Positions 9,167 to 17,998 of a stretch of 64,000 nucleotides of DNA are shown here, one piece after another (the first letter of the stretch is position 1; the number at the start of each line of letters is the position of its first letter). The notes below the pieces were generated by a model. The model was not told the DNA's origin. It ran no database searches and saw only the letters and a program-made list of their open reading frames with translations. Origin of the DNA: Natronococcus sp. A-GB1 (GTDB lineage: Archaea; Halobacteriota; Halobacteria; Halobacteriales; Natrialbaceae); NCBI RefSeq assembly GCF_029688845.1, contig NZ_JARUKW010000001.1:310001-374000 (forward strand). Reading direction: 5' to 3'. The position numbers and the translations under genes are program-made.

Positions 9167-9457
9167 TCACCCCATGGGATCGCGCGCCCCGTCGGCCGCC
9201 GTCCCCCAGTACCGGGCGAGAAGGACGGCACCGACAACCGCGACGGCGACGCCGCTCGCCCCGAGCAGCGCTCGCCCCGTTTCCGTCGACCACCCCATCC
9301 TGATCGCGCTCCAGAGACCGGCCAGTAGCGTGATCCCGAGTGCAAGGAGCGCGATCCCACCCTGGTAGGGAGTCGGCTCGTCGCCGGTCAGTAGCCGACC
9401 GACGGCGACTACGGTCATCGCGGCGCAGAACCCGGCGAGCAGGAGGGCCGACGTCAT
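9167..9457 (-). CDS. small integral membrane protein, unknown function
   Basis: A 96-residue protein with three predicted membrane helices at about residues 4-22, 34-52 and 64-86, joined by short loops (GRLLTGDEPTPYQGG between the first two). It ends in a short polar tail DGARDPMG. No known family was recognised. It stands alone between icd and the divergent isoaspartyl peptidase gene. The reading frame has normal haloarchaeal codon use. Confidence 0.6.
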   Translation of the reverse strand: MTSALLLAGFCAAMTVVAVGRLLTGDEPTPYQGGIALLALGITLLAGLWSAIRMGWSTETGRALLGASGVAVAVVGAVLLARYWGTAADGARDPMG

Positions 9458-9550
9458 CTTCGACGTTGCTACTCAGTCCCCGCTGGTAAGTGTGTAGGGT
9501 TTCCAGGCCGTCGCGAAACCGTTACCGTGTTCGCCTCACCAGAGGTCGGT

Positions 9551-10468
9551 ATGCAGCTACTCGTCCACGGCGGCGCCGGGAGCACACCCGAAGAGCCGGA
9601 ACGGAGACGGAAAGTACTCGAGCGGGCGGCCGAAACCGGTGCCGAGCGACCGACCCCGGTCGGCGCCGTCGAGGCCGCGGTCGGCGTCCTCGAGTCCTCA
9701 CCACGGTTCAACGCGGGCGTCGGCAGCGCGGTCCAGAGCGACGGCCGCATCCGAACCGATGCGGGGATCATGACCGACGACCGCTCTGTCGGTGCGGCCT
9801 GCTCGATGCCCGACGTCGAACACGCGGTCGAGGTCGCCCGGATCGTCATGGAGGAGACGCCCCACGGGTTCGTCTCGGGCGAGCACGCCGTCTCGCTGGC
9901 CGAGGCGTTCGGCGTCGAGACGGGTGTCGACCTCTGGTCGGAACGCACGCGCGAGAAGTGGGCTGACCTCGAGCCACCCGCCGGCGGTACCGAGAGCGAA
10001 CTCGAGTGGATCCGAGAACGCTACGGCCGAACGGATCCCGACGGGCGCGACGAGCAGGGGGCCGAGATCGATGCGGACGCCGCGGACCTCGACCACGACA
10101 CGGTGGGTGCGGTCGCTTTCGACGGTAAGTCCCTCGCCGCCGCGACGTCGACGGGCGGACGCTGGCTCGCGCTGGCCGGTCGCGTCGGGGACGTCCCGCA
10201 GGTCGGCTCCGGCTTCTACTGCTGTCCCTCGACCGCGGTGAGCGCGACCGGTGCCGGCGAGGACATCGCACGGGTAACCCTCTCGAAACGGGTCGCCGGC
10301 CACGTCGAGCGCGGCCTCGACGCCGACGCCGCCGCGGAGCTCGCGATCGAGGAGTTCGCCGAACTCACCGGCGCGACCGCCGGTGTCATCGCCATCGACG
10401 CTCGGGGTCGGCTGGGCTCGGCATACAACAGCGACGGAATGCAAACCGCTCGAGCGACCGACCGATAA
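9551..10468 (+). CDS. isoaspartyl peptidase / L-asparaginase (Ntn hydrolase)
   Basis: A 305-residue protein of the plant-type asparaginase family. The N-terminus MQLLVHGGAGS is the canonical strand and Gly-rich loop. The autocleavage site is HDTVGAVAFD at about residues 179-188, where the Thr becomes the N-terminal nucleophile of the beta subunit. TSTGG (about 198-202) and GAGEDI (about 236-241) are the substrate-binding motifs. It removes isoaspartyl residues from dipeptides or hydrolyses asparagine in the cytoplasm. The ATG at 9551 is chosen because the family starts with the beta strand right before HGGAG. Confidence 0.9.
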   Translation: MQLLVHGGAGSTPEEPERRRKVLERAAETGAERPTPVGAVEAAVGVLESSPRFNAGVGSAVQSDGRIRTDAGIMTDDRSVGAACSMPDVEHAVEVARIVMEETPHGFVSGEHAVSLAEAFGVETGVDLWSERTREKWADLEPPAGGTESELEWIRERYGRTDPDGRDEQGAEIDADAADLDHDTVGAVAFDGKSLAAATSTGGRWLALAGRVGDVPQVGSGFYCCPSTAVSATGAGEDIARVTLSKRVAGHVERGLDADAAAELAIEEFAELTGATAGVIAIDARGRLGSAYNSDGMQTARATDR

Positions 10469-10690
10469 CGACCCCCGGGGAGTCGTTACGCCGGGTGCGA
10501 ACCGTCGACCCCGAGGATCGGTCGGCGCGTGCGGTACCCGAACTGGCGTCTCTCACGCCGCGAGCACGGACGCTCTCGAGCGATAAAACTGCGACGACCG
10601 TTTCGCGCAGTTGCGCCTGGTTACTCCACGTAACGGCTGGTTCATCGGTACCACTTCACTCGGGCGGCTGATATCGACGATTGTCGTGAA
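10469..10690. other. intergenic stretch without recognised feature
   Basis: No reading frame with haloarchaeal codon pattern, RNA gene or strong hairpin was seen between the isoaspartyl peptidase gene and the small zinc-finger gene. Confidence 0.4.
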
Positions 10691-10705
10691 TACTTTTATT
10701 TATTG
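10691..10705 (+). promoter_or_regulatory. TATA box of the 41-aa zinc-finger gene
   Basis: tacttttatttattg is a sharp AT-rich island about 21-35 bp before the ATG at 10726. The spacing fits a leaderless transcript and supports the reality of the small gene. Confidence 0.5.
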
Positions 10706-10725
10706 TCGTACCGAGTTCCGAGTCG

Positions 10726-10851
10726 ATGCTCGAACCACCCCACCACGGCGCTCGGCAGTGCCCCGAGTGCGAGACCACCCTCTCGAACGTTCAGGGTCTC
10801 GAGACCTGTCCGGCGTGTCGCTGGATCGCGTCGTCGGCGTCCGAACGGTAG
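10726..10851 (+). CDS. 41-aa double CxxC zinc-finger microprotein
   Basis: An ATG at 10726 opens 41 codons ending at TAG 10851. The protein has CPEC at residues 12-15 and CPAC at 28-31, i.e. two CPxC knuckles 12 residues apart, as in the small CPxCG-type zinc-finger proteins widespread in haloarchaea. The N-terminus is [11 protein letters not shown], and the C-terminus after the second knuckle is short ([10 protein letters not shown]). A strong TATA box precedes it. It lies 58 bp in front of the methionine aminopeptidase gene, which has its own TATA-like box. Function is unknown; zinc binding is inferred from the cysteines. Confidence 0.65.
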   Translation: MLEPPHHGARQCPECETTLSNVQGLETCPACRWIASSASER

Positions 10852-10909
10852 AACGCCTCGCCCGTCGGGAGACGGAACCTCTTTTTGCCAACCGGTGTAA
10901 CTCGGGTAC

Positions 10910-11806
10910 ATGGCCGAATCCGAGGTGGACTTCGACTCCGAGAAGTACGAGAAGCTCCGCGAAGCGGGGGAGATCCTCTCGCAGGTGCGCGCAGAGACCG
11001 CAGACCGCGTCGAGGTCGGCGCGAGCCACCTCGAAATCGCAGAGTACGCCGAAGACCGCATCAGGGAACTGGGCGCCAAGCCGGCGTTTCCCGTGAATAT
11101 CTCGATCGACGAGGAGGCAGCCCACGCGACCCCCTCGATCGACGACGAGTCGACGTTCGGCGAGGAGATGATCAACCTCGATATCGGCGTCTGTATCGAC
11201 GGCTGGCTCGCCGACACCGCGATCACCGTCGACCACTCGGGCAACCCCGAACTCGCCGAGGCACCCGAACAGGCCCTCGAGGCCGCGATCGACATGGTCG
11301 AACCGGGTGTCGAGACCGGCGAGATCGGCGCGGAGATCGAGGACGTCATCACCAGCTACGGCTACAACCCTGTCGTCAACCTCACCGGTCACGGGCTGGG
11401 TCACTGGGAGCAACACACCAGTCCGACGATCCCGAACCGCGCGGTCTCGCAGGGGACGACCCTGGAGGTCGGCGACGTCGTCGCGATCGAGCCGTTCGCG
11501 ACCGACGGCGGCGGGAAGGTCACCGAGGGGGCAAGCGAGGAGATCTTCGCCCTCGAGCGCGAGGGATCGGTTCGAAACCGGGACGCCCGCAAGGCCTTAG
11601 AACAGATCACCGAGGAGTTCCGCACGCTGCCGTTTGCCACCCGCTGGCTCGAGACCAGCCGGCCGGAGATGGCGCTGCGCCGACTCAAACGAAACGACAT
11701 CGTCCATGGCTATCCGGTGTTGAAAGAGGACGAGGGCTGTCTCGTCAGTCAGAAAGAACACACGGTCATCGTCACCGAGGACGGCTGCGAAGTGACGACG
11801 TCCTGA
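10910..11806 (+). CDS. map: type II methionine aminopeptidase
   Basis: A 298-residue cytosolic enzyme that removes the initiator methionine. The five metal ligands can be placed: the Asp pair in INLDIGVCIDGWLADTAIT, the His in LTGHGLGHWEQH, the Glu in VVAIEPFAT and the last Glu in SQKEHTVIV. The helical insert between about residues 190 and 255 (RNRDARKALEQITEEFRTLP) marks the type II (archaeal/eukaryotic) class. An in-frame TATA-like ctttttgcc lies 27 bp before the ATG. Confidence 0.95.
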   Translation: MAESEVDFDSEKYEKLREAGEILSQVRAETADRVEVGASHLEIAEYAEDRIRELGAKPAFPVNISIDEEAAHATPSIDDESTFGEEMINLDIGVCIDGWLADTAITVDHSGNPELAEAPEQALEAAIDMVEPGVETGEIGAEIEDVITSYGYNPVVNLTGHGLGHWEQHTSPTIPNRAVSQGTTLEVGDVVAIEPFATDGGGKVTEGASEEIFALEREGSVRNRDARKALEQITEEFRTLPFATRWLETSRPEMALRRLKRNDIVHGYPVLKEDEGCLVSQKEHTVIVTEDGCEVTTS

Positions 11807-11819
11807 TCGTTTCGGATCG

Positions 11820-12020
11820 CTAGGCGTTGTTCATCCGTTGACTGGTCCGCGTGCCACAGCGTTTGCACTCGGCGACGCGGTAGGGTTCCCGGGAGAACTG
11901 TGCGTTCTCCTCCTTTCGGCTCTCGGTTCGGAGCTGGACCGACACCTCGTGTGGGGTGTCGAGGCCGCAGTCCTCGCAGTGTTCGGTCAGCCCGTTGAAC
12001 GAGTCGTCTGTGGTTGCCAT
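11820..12020 (-). CDS. DUF7835-like zinc beta-ribbon protein, 66 aa
   Basis: A 66-residue protein with two cysteine pairs, CEDCG at about residue 15 and CKRCG at about 52, flanking an antiparallel strand region with THEVSVQL-like pattern. This spacing is that of a zinc beta-ribbon and matches the small haloarchaeal DUF7835 family. It converges on map. A role in nucleic acid binding is guessed from the fold only. Confidence 0.75.
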   Translation of the reverse strand: MATTDDSFNGLTEHCEDCGLDTPHEVSVQLRTESRKEENAQFSREPYRVAECKRCGTRTSQRMNNA

Positions 12021-12240
12021 TACTTCTCTCTTCTCGGAGTACCATCTTAAACCTCTGTATCGTTTCGAGAAGTATACTGACGTGTTCGTCGACCGGCTCT
12101 CGTCCCCGATAAGTCCTCAAATCCGCTTATATCGTTCATCGCCCCTTCTCCGAAACGTTTCCCACCCGGTGCCACGTTCCGTCATACAACCGGGATACTG
12201 TGGTTCGTCTCTCGAACGGCCTCCCCGCCGTCCTTCGATC
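12021..12240. other. intergenic stretch, no gene seen
   Basis: Neither strand has a frame with plausible codon use and no tRNA-like cloverleaf was found. It contains the divergent start regions of the zinc beta-ribbon gene and the HIT gene. Confidence 0.4.
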
Positions 12241-12249
12241 CGACTATAG
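12241..12249 (+). promoter_or_regulatory. TATA-like box of HIT gene
   Basis: gactatagg is centred 28 bp before the ATG at 12273 and only about 16 bp before the alternative ATG at 12261. It therefore decides the start in favour of 12273. Confidence 0.45.
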
Positions 12250-12272
12250 GGATCCCTCGAGTGTACCGGGAT

Positions 12273-12806
12273 ATGCAACAAGTGTTCGCACCGTGGCGGA
12301 TCGAGTGGGTCGAACGGGACGAGCGAGACCCTGACGACAGCTGCGTGTTCTGTACGTTCTCGGCGGACGACGCCGACCGAGAGAACCTGGTCGTCGCGCG
12401 CAGCGAGCACGCCCTCGTTTTGTTGAACAACTACCCGTACAACCCCGGCCACGCGATGGTAATTCCCGACGCACACACCGGCGACTACGGCGAACTCGAC
12501 GACCAGCAGCTGCTCGATCACGCCCGGCTGAAACAGCGCACCTTCGACGCCCTCGAGATCGCACTCGGCCCCGACGGGTTTAACGCTGGACTCAACCTGG
12601 GCGACGGCGCGGGCGGTTCGATCGACGACCATCTCCACACCCACGTCGTCCCGCGCTGGGAGGGCGACACCAACTTCATGCCGGTCATCGGCGACACGTC
12701 GGTGATCGTCGAGGCCCTCGAGGACACCTACGAGCGCGTCCGCGAGGCGTTCGCCGACCAGGAGGGTGCGACCGTTCCCGATACTGGTGCCGTCGTCTTC
12801 GAGTAG
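12273..12806 (+). CDS. HIT (histidine triad) family nucleotide hydrolase
   Basis: A 177-residue protein. The histidine triad HLHTHVV is at residues 120-126, with H122 and H124 inside, and the Zn pair CVFC is at 24-27. The order (CxxC, then NNYPYNPGH, then triad) is that of the AP4A hydrolase/FHIT-like branch, which cleaves dinucleoside polyphosphates or adenylylated molecules. The start MQQVFAPWRIEWV at 12273 is preferred to MYRD at 12261 because of the TATA spacing and the usual family N-terminus. Confidence 0.9.
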   Translation: MQQVFAPWRIEWVERDERDPDDSCVFCTFSADDADRENLVVARSEHALVLLNNYPYNPGHAMVIPDAHTGDYGELDDQQLLDHARLKQRTFDALEIALGPDGFNAGLNLGDGAGGSIDDHLHTHVVPRWEGDTNFMPVIGDTSVIVEALEDTYERVREAFADQEGATVPDTGAVVFE

Positions 12807-12841
12807 CGACGCGATCGAACCACAGCAAGTGTGGTCCCGTC

Positions 12842-12853
12842 CGTATGCTTTTT
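12842..12853 (+). promoter_or_regulatory. TATA-like box of cupin gene 2
   Basis: gtatgctttttg lies 28-39 bp upstream of the ATG at 12881. An earlier ATG (12845) sits inside this box and is therefore an unlikely start. Confidence 0.4.
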
Positions 12854-12880
12854 GAGCTGCCGCTCCGTGGCTCGGGTCAC

Positions 12881-13291
12881 ATGGAGTACGAGGTGGTACA
12901 CACCGACGACGTCCCGCTGACCGATCTCTCGGAGATCGACGAGGTACCCTCGGATCTACAGATGCGGGCGATCGACGACTTCCTCCCGAGCGAGCACGTC
13001 CAGCTCAAGCTCTGGTACTTCGAGCCCGGCGAGGAGATCCGGTACCACGCCCACGCCGAACAGGAGGAGCTGTACTTCGCACTCGAGGGGGAGTTCGAGC
13101 TGACGCTCGGCCGTGACGGCGACACCGAGCGCCGCGAGATCGAGGCCGGCGCGTTCTGGCTGGCCAGACCCGAGGTCGGCCACGGCCACCGCAACGTCGG
13201 CGACGAGGAGGGGATCGTACTCGCGGTCGGCGCGCCGAACGTCGAGGACCCGGGGCGGGATCCCGGCGAGTTCGACGAGGGGAGCGAGTAG
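12881..13291 (+). CDS. cupin domain protein
   Basis: A 136-residue cupin. Motif 1 is IRYHAHAEQEELYFALEGEF (His, His, Glu and Gly all present) and motif 2 is ARPEVGHGHRNVG near residue 103. The intact metal-binding residues indicate a functional metal site. Its substrate is unknown; related proteins are sugar isomerase-like or dioxygenase-like cupins. It follows the HIT gene by 74 bp with its own TATA-like box. Confidence 0.85.
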   Translation: MEYEVVHTDDVPLTDLSEIDEVPSDLQMRAIDDFLPSEHVQLKLWYFEPGEEIRYHAHAEQEELYFALEGEFELTLGRDGDTERREIEAGAFWLARPEVGHGHRNVGDEEGIVLAVGAPNVEDPGRDPGEFDEGSE

Positions 13292-13315
13292 CGGTCGCCC
13301 GCTTCGCGCTGCCGT

Positions 13316-13552
13316 TCAGGCGTACGTCGACTCGAGGAACTCCAGGATGCGCTCGGACTCGGCCATCGTCACGCCGTAGGCCTCGTCGACAACGACGGGA
13401 ACCCCGCGCTGGCCGGAGACCCGTTTTACCTCGTCGCGTTCGGAGTGGAGCGCTTCGACCCAGACGCTCTCGTAGTCGACCTCGAGTTCGTCGAGCCGGT
13501 CGGCGACGACCTCGCAGTACGGACAGCCCTCGAGCTGGTAGAGTTCGAGCAT
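13316..13552 (-). CDS. glutaredoxin-like protein
   Basis: A 78-residue thioredoxin-fold protein with the active-site CPYC at residues 10-13 (LEGCPYCEVV) and the cis-proline segment GQRGVPVVVDE at about 47-57. It is like glutaredoxin/GST N-terminal domains and should act as a cytosolic thiol-disulfide carrier. Haloarchaea use gamma-glutamylcysteine rather than glutathione. It follows the methylthiotransferase gene on the same strand by 76 bp and may be cotranscribed. Confidence 0.9.
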   Translation of the reverse strand: MLELYQLEGCPYCEVVADRLDELEVDYESVWVEALHSERDEVKRVSGQRGVPVVVDEAYGVTMAESERILEFLESTYA

Positions 13553-13628
13553 CGCGTGCGGGTACGGACGGGTGTGCCAAAAGTGTCGGTGGCGCCCGGG
13601 AGAGGACAGTCGAGCGGGTCGAAGCGGT

Positions 13629-14882
13629 TCAGACGGGCTCGCCGAAGGCGTACATCGTCTCGTGGGCCGTGACCTCGAGGTCGACGAAGTCGCCGGGCTC
13701 TATGCCGTGGTCGCTGGCGTTCTGGACGATTATCTGTCTGTACGCCGAGTCGCGACACTTCACCGAGTCGGCAGTTCCGTCCTCGACGACGAGACAGTCC
13801 TCGCGGACTTCGCCGACCATCGACGCGTGGGCCTCGCCGACGATCTCTCGCTTCGCTGCGCTCATCTCCTTCGACCGTTCCTTCTTGATCGTCCCGCCGA
13901 GGCCCTTCATTTCGGCTGCATCGGTGCCGGGCCGCTTCGAGAAGCGAGTGACGTTTACCTTCTCGGGGCGGGTCTCGCGGAGCAGCGCCATCGACTGGGC
14001 GTGGTCGTGATCCGTTTCGGTCGGGAAGCCGACAATGAAGTCCGTCGACAGCGTCCAGTAGTCGAGGTGGTCGTCGAACGTCTCGACGACCTCGAGGTAC
14101 TCCTCGACCTGGTGCTGGCGGCGCATATCGCCGAGCACGTCGTCCGATCCGGACTGCACCGGGGCGTGCAGGAAGTCGTACAGTTCGTCGTTCGCGGCGA
14201 AGACCCCGGCAAGCTCCTCGCGGATGCCGTGAACGCCCTTCGGGTTGGCCATTCCGACGCGGACTCGAAAGTCGCCCTCGAGGTCGCAGATCTCGGAGAG
14301 CAGGCGATGCAGCTTTCGCTCGCCCTCGTCCCAGCCGTAGACGCCGGTGTCCTGGCCCGTGATCCGAAGTTCCTTCGCACCGGCGTGGATGAGTGCCCGG
14401 GCCTTCTCGACGTTCTCCTCGATGCTCGGGGAGTCGATCTTCCCCGTCGCGCGCTTGGTGATACAGTACGAGCAGTCGGACATACAGCCCCGCGCGATCG
14501 GGAGGATGCCGACGACGCCGTCGAGGATCGGCTCGGCGTCGGGGGTCGTCGTCGGACACTCGCCGTTGGTGACCGCCTCGGGGACCTCGTCCCAGTGGAG
14601 CACTCGCCCGTCGACGTCGGCCGCGGCGAACTCCTCGCCCTGGGCCAGCGCCATACAGCCCGTGATGTAGAGGTCGGCGGTCTCGTCGGCCAACTCGTCG
14701 GCCCGGCGGAGCATGTTGCGCTCGGTCTTCTCGACGACCGTGCAGGTGTTGAGGATGGCCACGTCGGCCTCGTCCGGGCCGTCGACCCGGTGGTGGCCCG
14801 CGTCGCGAAGCCGTCGCTCGATCTCGCGGCTCTCCCCGCGATTGGACGTGCAGCCGTACGTCTCGATGTGATACCGGGCCAT
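13629..14882 (-). CDS. tRNA t6A methylthiotransferase (archaeal MtaB/CDKAL1 type)
   Basis: A 417-residue radical SAM enzyme that adds a methylthio group to t6A at position 37 of tRNAs. The N-terminal cluster domain has C11 (YGCTSN), C47 (NTCTV) and C76 (TGCMA). The radical SAM cluster is C133-x3-C137-x2-C140 (RGCMSDCSYC). The C-terminal 60 residues look like a TRAM RNA-binding domain. The start MARYHIETYGC at 14882 puts the first strand at the usual place; an in-frame ATG 11 codons earlier is less likely. It is probably cotranscribed with the downstream glutaredoxin-like gene. Confidence 0.92.
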   Translation of the reverse strand: MARYHIETYGCTSNRGESREIERRLRDAGHHRVDGPDEADVAILNTCTVVEKTERNMLRRADELADETADLYITGCMALAQGEEFAAADVDGRVLHWDEVPEAVTNGECPTTTPDAEPILDGVVGILPIARGCMSDCSYCITKRATGKIDSPSIEENVEKARALIHAGAKELRITGQDTGVYGWDEGERKLHRLLSEICDLEGDFRVRVGMANPKGVHGIREELAGVFAANDELYDFLHAPVQSGSDDVLGDMRRQHQVEEYLEVVETFDDHLDYWTLSTDFIVGFPTETDHDHAQSMALLRETRPEKVNVTRFSKRPGTDAAEMKGLGGTIKKERSKEMSAAKREIVGEAHASMVGEVREDCLVVEDGTADSVKCRDSAYRQIIVQNASDHGIEPGDFVDLEVTAHETMYAFGEPV

Positions 14883-15055
14883 CGTCGTTGTCACCCTTCG
14901 GGCCCCGCGAGCCAAAAGCCCGACGGATCGGGGTCGGTCTCGAGCGGACGGGCGCTCGCCCCGCCGACCGTGACGATGCGGCGCTCGCGCGAGCCGGTGG
15001 ACACGCGCATACAGGCCTCGAGCGCAAACCCCTCGTCCTCGTTGGGACGATACTG

Positions 15056-16111
15056 ATGCTCCGACGACTTACCGGCGGACGAGAGATCGAGACCGAGCCG
15101 AAACCGCTCGAGGAGCAGGTGCTCGTGATCACCGGCGCCTCGTCGGGAATCGGACTGACGACCGCGCGGATGGCCGCCGAGCGCGGGGCGCGGGTCGTCC
15201 TGGCCGCCCGCAGCGAGGACGCCCTGCGCGAGGCCGTCGCGGGGATCGAGGCCGACGGTGGCGACGCCACCTCCGTCGTCGCCGACGTCGGCGACCGGGA
15301 GGACGTCCGCGAGATCGCCCGCGTCGCCGAGGAGAGCTACGGCGGCGTCGACACCTGGATCAACGGCGCCGCGGTCTCGATCTACGGCCGCCTCGAGGAG
15401 ATCCCCGTCGAGGAGATGCGCGAGCAGTTCGACACCAACGTCTGGGGCCTGCTGTACGGCTCGCTCGAGGCCCTCGACGTCCTCGAAGACGGCGGGACGA
15501 TCATCAACGTCGGCAGCATCGTCTCCGATCGCTCGATCATGCTGCAGGGCAGCTACTCGGCGTCGAAACAGGCGGTCAAGGCCTTCACCGACGCCCTGCG
15601 GGTGGAGTTCGAGGAGGAGGGGGGACCGATCACCGTAACGCTGGTCAAACCGGGCGCGATCGACACGCCCTACCCGCAAAACGCGGAGAACCACATGGAC
15701 GAGGCGGCGACGGTACCGGCGCCGGTGTACGCGCCCGACACGGTCGCGCGGGCGATCCTCCACGCCGCGGAACACCCCCAGCGGGAGGTTACCGTCGGCG
15801 GCGGGGGGAAACAGTTCACGCTTCTCGGGAAGTACACCCCGGAGCTGATGGATACACTGATGAAGACTGTCTTCGGCCCCCAGCAGCGAAAGGGCGAACC
15901 CCCGCGTCCGGACGCCCAGAGCGGGCTCGAGGTGCCTGCGGGTGACCTCGAGGAACGCGGCGACTACGAGGGGTACGTCGCCGAGTCGAGTCTTTACACC
16001 AGGCTGCGACAGCGCGGGCGAACGCCCGGGAAGGCGACGTTCGGGTTCGGGCTCGGGCTCGCCGGACTCGCGTACGCCGGTTACAGGACGATGCGGCACC
16101 GAGCGCGGTAG
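15056..16111 (+). CDS. SDR family oxidoreductase with C-terminal membrane segment
   Basis: A 351-residue classical short-chain dehydrogenase. The cofactor loop TGASSGIG is at about residues 25-32, NGAAVS replaces the usual NNAG, and the catalytic Ser-Tyr-Lys is seen in GSIVSD and YSASK. The catalytic core ends at about residue 260. A linker follows, then a hydrophobic Gly-rich stretch (GFGLGLAGLAYAGY) near the C-terminus that may tether the enzyme to the membrane. Substrate unknown. The start at 15056 gives the standard short N-terminus; the open frame extends 56 codons further upstream without coding character. Confidence 0.88.
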   Translation: MLRRLTGGREIETEPKPLEEQVLVITGASSGIGLTTARMAAERGARVVLAARSEDALREAVAGIEADGGDATSVVADVGDREDVREIARVAEESYGGVDTWINGAAVSIYGRLEEIPVEEMREQFDTNVWGLLYGSLEALDVLEDGGTIINVGSIVSDRSIMLQGSYSASKQAVKAFTDALRVEFEEEGGPITVTLVKPGAIDTPYPQNAENHMDEAATVPAPVYAPDTVARAILHAAEHPQREVTVGGGGKQFTLLGKYTPELMDTLMKTVFGPQQRKGEPPRPDAQSGLEVPAGDLEERGDYEGYVAESSLYTRLRQRGRTPGKATFGFGLGLAGLAYAGYRTMRHRAR

Positions 16112-16126
16112 CCGTCTCCGTGACCT

Positions 16127-17146
16127 TTACCTCGATCCCGACTCCGCCCCGAGCCGGTCGTAGTTTTCGTCGAGAACGTTGACGGCGGCGATGAACGCAC
16201 CGACGACGACGGGACCGAAGAACACGCCCATCATGCCGAAGGCATAGATACCCCCGAGCACGCCGAGGATGATCACGGCAGGGCTGATCTCGGCGTAGCG
16301 ATCGACGACGACCGGCCGGAGGTAGTCGTCACAGATACCGACGACGACCGCGCTGTAGATGGCAAGCGCCGCGGCGAGGACGGGCTCGCCGGTCGCAAAG
16401 AGGTACAGCGAGGCGGGAACCCAGACGAACGGCGCGCCGATCAGCGGCACCAGCGAGAGAATCACCATGATGAACGTCCAGAACGCGGCGTTGGGGATGC
16501 CGACCGCGAACAGCCCCAGGCCGGCGATGACGCCCTCGATAATCGCGATCAGGACGTGGCCGGCGAGTACTGCCCACGTGACCTCGTTGAGATCGCCGTA
16601 GAGGTCGTCCTGGACGTCGTCGGGGAGGGGCGTCCGGGCGCGAATCCAGTCCATGAGATCGTCCCCGCTCTTGAGCAGATAAAACAGCAGGAACAGCGCC
16701 AGCCCGAAGCCGATCAGCGCGCTGGCGAGCGCGCTGAACCACTCCGTCGCCTGCTCGAGGACGATCGAGCCGATCTGTTGGGCGGAGTCGGCGACCGTTC
16801 CGACGATGTCGACCTCCATTCCCGTTTCTTCCTCGATCAGCGCCTCGATCTCGGCGATCTGGAGGTCGTCGGGATCGGTGTCCTGGATGAGGTTCGCCGC
16901 GTCCTCGGCGACCACCGCGGCGACGAGCACGAACGGAACGATGAAGCCGACGATCGCCAGTAAGACGAGCGAGAGCGCGGCGATCGTCGGCGAGACGTAC
17001 TCCTCGAGCCGTTGCTGGAGCGGGAACAGGACGAACCCGAGCAACAGCGCGAGCAACACGTACTGGAAGAACGGGACGACGAGCTGCCAGGAGAGATAGG
17101 CAAATATCACGACGAGAACGAGTAGATACCCTTTGCTGCGGTTCAC
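16127..17146 (-). CDS. AI-2E family transporter (PerM/TqsA-like)
   Basis: A 339-residue membrane protein with seven to eight predicted helices. It starts MNRSKGYLLVLVVIFAYLSW, has a soluble helical segment at about 85-130, and has the conserved C-terminal half GVIAGLGLFAVGIPNAAFW followed by PLIGAPFVWVPASL. This is the AI-2E exporter superfamily, whose members export small molecules or act as Na+/H+ antiporters. The transported solute cannot be predicted. It is convergent with the SDR gene, 15 bp apart. Confidence 0.9.
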   Translation of the reverse strand: MNRSKGYLLVLVVIFAYLSWQLVVPFFQYVLLALLLGFVLFPLQQRLEEYVSPTIAALSLVLLAIVGFIVPFVLVAAVVAEDAANLIQDTDPDDLQIAEIEALIEEETGMEVDIVGTVADSAQQIGSIVLEQATEWFSALASALIGFGLALFLLFYLLKSGDDLMDWIRARTPLPDDVQDDLYGDLNEVTWAVLAGHVLIAIIEGVIAGLGLFAVGIPNAAFWTFIMVILSLVPLIGAPFVWVPASLYLFATGEPVLAAALAIYSAVVVGICDDYLRPVVVDRYAEISPAVIILGVLGGIYAFGMMGVFFGPVVVGAFIAAVNVLDENYDRLGAESGSR

Positions 17147-17261
17147 GACTTACTGTTCCGGCGTCGTGAAGATAAAGCCGGACCCGACATATTCCGACAG
17201 CGGAGTGTCGTAGCCAGTCGCAACACGCCTTCAAGAAGCTGGTTCACCTAGCCTAGTTCGG

Positions 17262-17987
17262 ATGTCGACCCAGCTCGATCCCCTCTCGTTGTCGGCCGAT
17301 CTTCTCTACACGGTCAAAACCGAGGGCGACCACGACTGGTTGCGAACGCACCTGGCGACCCTCGAGCGCTCCCGGCTCGAGCGGGCGCTGTCGAGTCGCA
17401 AGCGCCGACTGGCGTTCTGGTTCAACTGCTACAACGCCTATGCGCAGTTGCTACTCGAGGAGTCGCCCGAACTCCTCGAGGGCGGGCTCGTCGACCGCTG
17501 GACGTTCTTCGGCCGGGACCGGATCCCCGTCGGCGGCGTCTGGCTGAGTCTCAACGATATTCAACACGGGATGCTCCGCCGATCGAAACATCCCTGGGGC
17601 TTCGGCTACGTCCCGCGGCCGTTTCCCTCCCGGTTCGAGCGCCGATTCCGACTCGAGGAGTGCGATCCGCGGATCCACTTCGCGCTGAGTCGTGGCGGCG
17701 ACCACTGTCCGCCGATCGCCGTCTACTCGGCGGCCGACGTCGACGAGGAGCTGGACATCTCGATCCGCTGGCACCTGGAGGAAACCGTCGGCTACGATCC
17801 CGACGACGAGACGGCGACGGTTCCCCGCCTCTTCTGGCGGTACCGCGGCGACTTCGGCGGCAAGCGCGGCATCCTGTCGTTCCTCCGGGAGTACGAGTCG
17901 ATCCCGGAGTCGGCGACGCCGACCCTCGAGTACGAGCGGGCGCCCCGTCGCGAGACCCTGAAACTCGAGGAGACGCTCGAGCGCTGA
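17262..17987 (+). CDS. DUF547 domain protein
   Basis: A 241-residue protein with the DUF547 core: RLAFWFNCYNAYAQLLL (residues about 47-63), the internal LNDIQHGMLRR and HFALSRGGDHCPPI with conserved His and Cys. The family resembles cysteine/papain-like folds with Cys-His pairs, but its activity is unknown. No signal peptide is visible, unlike many bacterial members. It is transcribed away from the AI-2E gene. Confidence 0.88.
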   Translation: MSTQLDPLSLSADLLYTVKTEGDHDWLRTHLATLERSRLERALSSRKRRLAFWFNCYNAYAQLLLEESPELLEGGLVDRWTFFGRDRIPVGGVWLSLNDIQHGMLRRSKHPWGFGYVPRPFPSRFERRFRLEECDPRIHFALSRGGDHCPPIAVYSAADVDEELDISIRWHLEETVGYDPDDETATVPRLFWRYRGDFGGKRGILSFLREYESIPESATPTLEYERAPRRETLKLEETLER

Positions 17988-17998
17988 GCCGCTCCCAG

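Noticed and set aside
13426-15270. 614-codon minus-strand frame over the methylthiotransferase region
   Set aside because: It is out of frame with the radical SAM gene, which carries all catalytic cysteines, and the product is Arg/Pro-rich without motifs.
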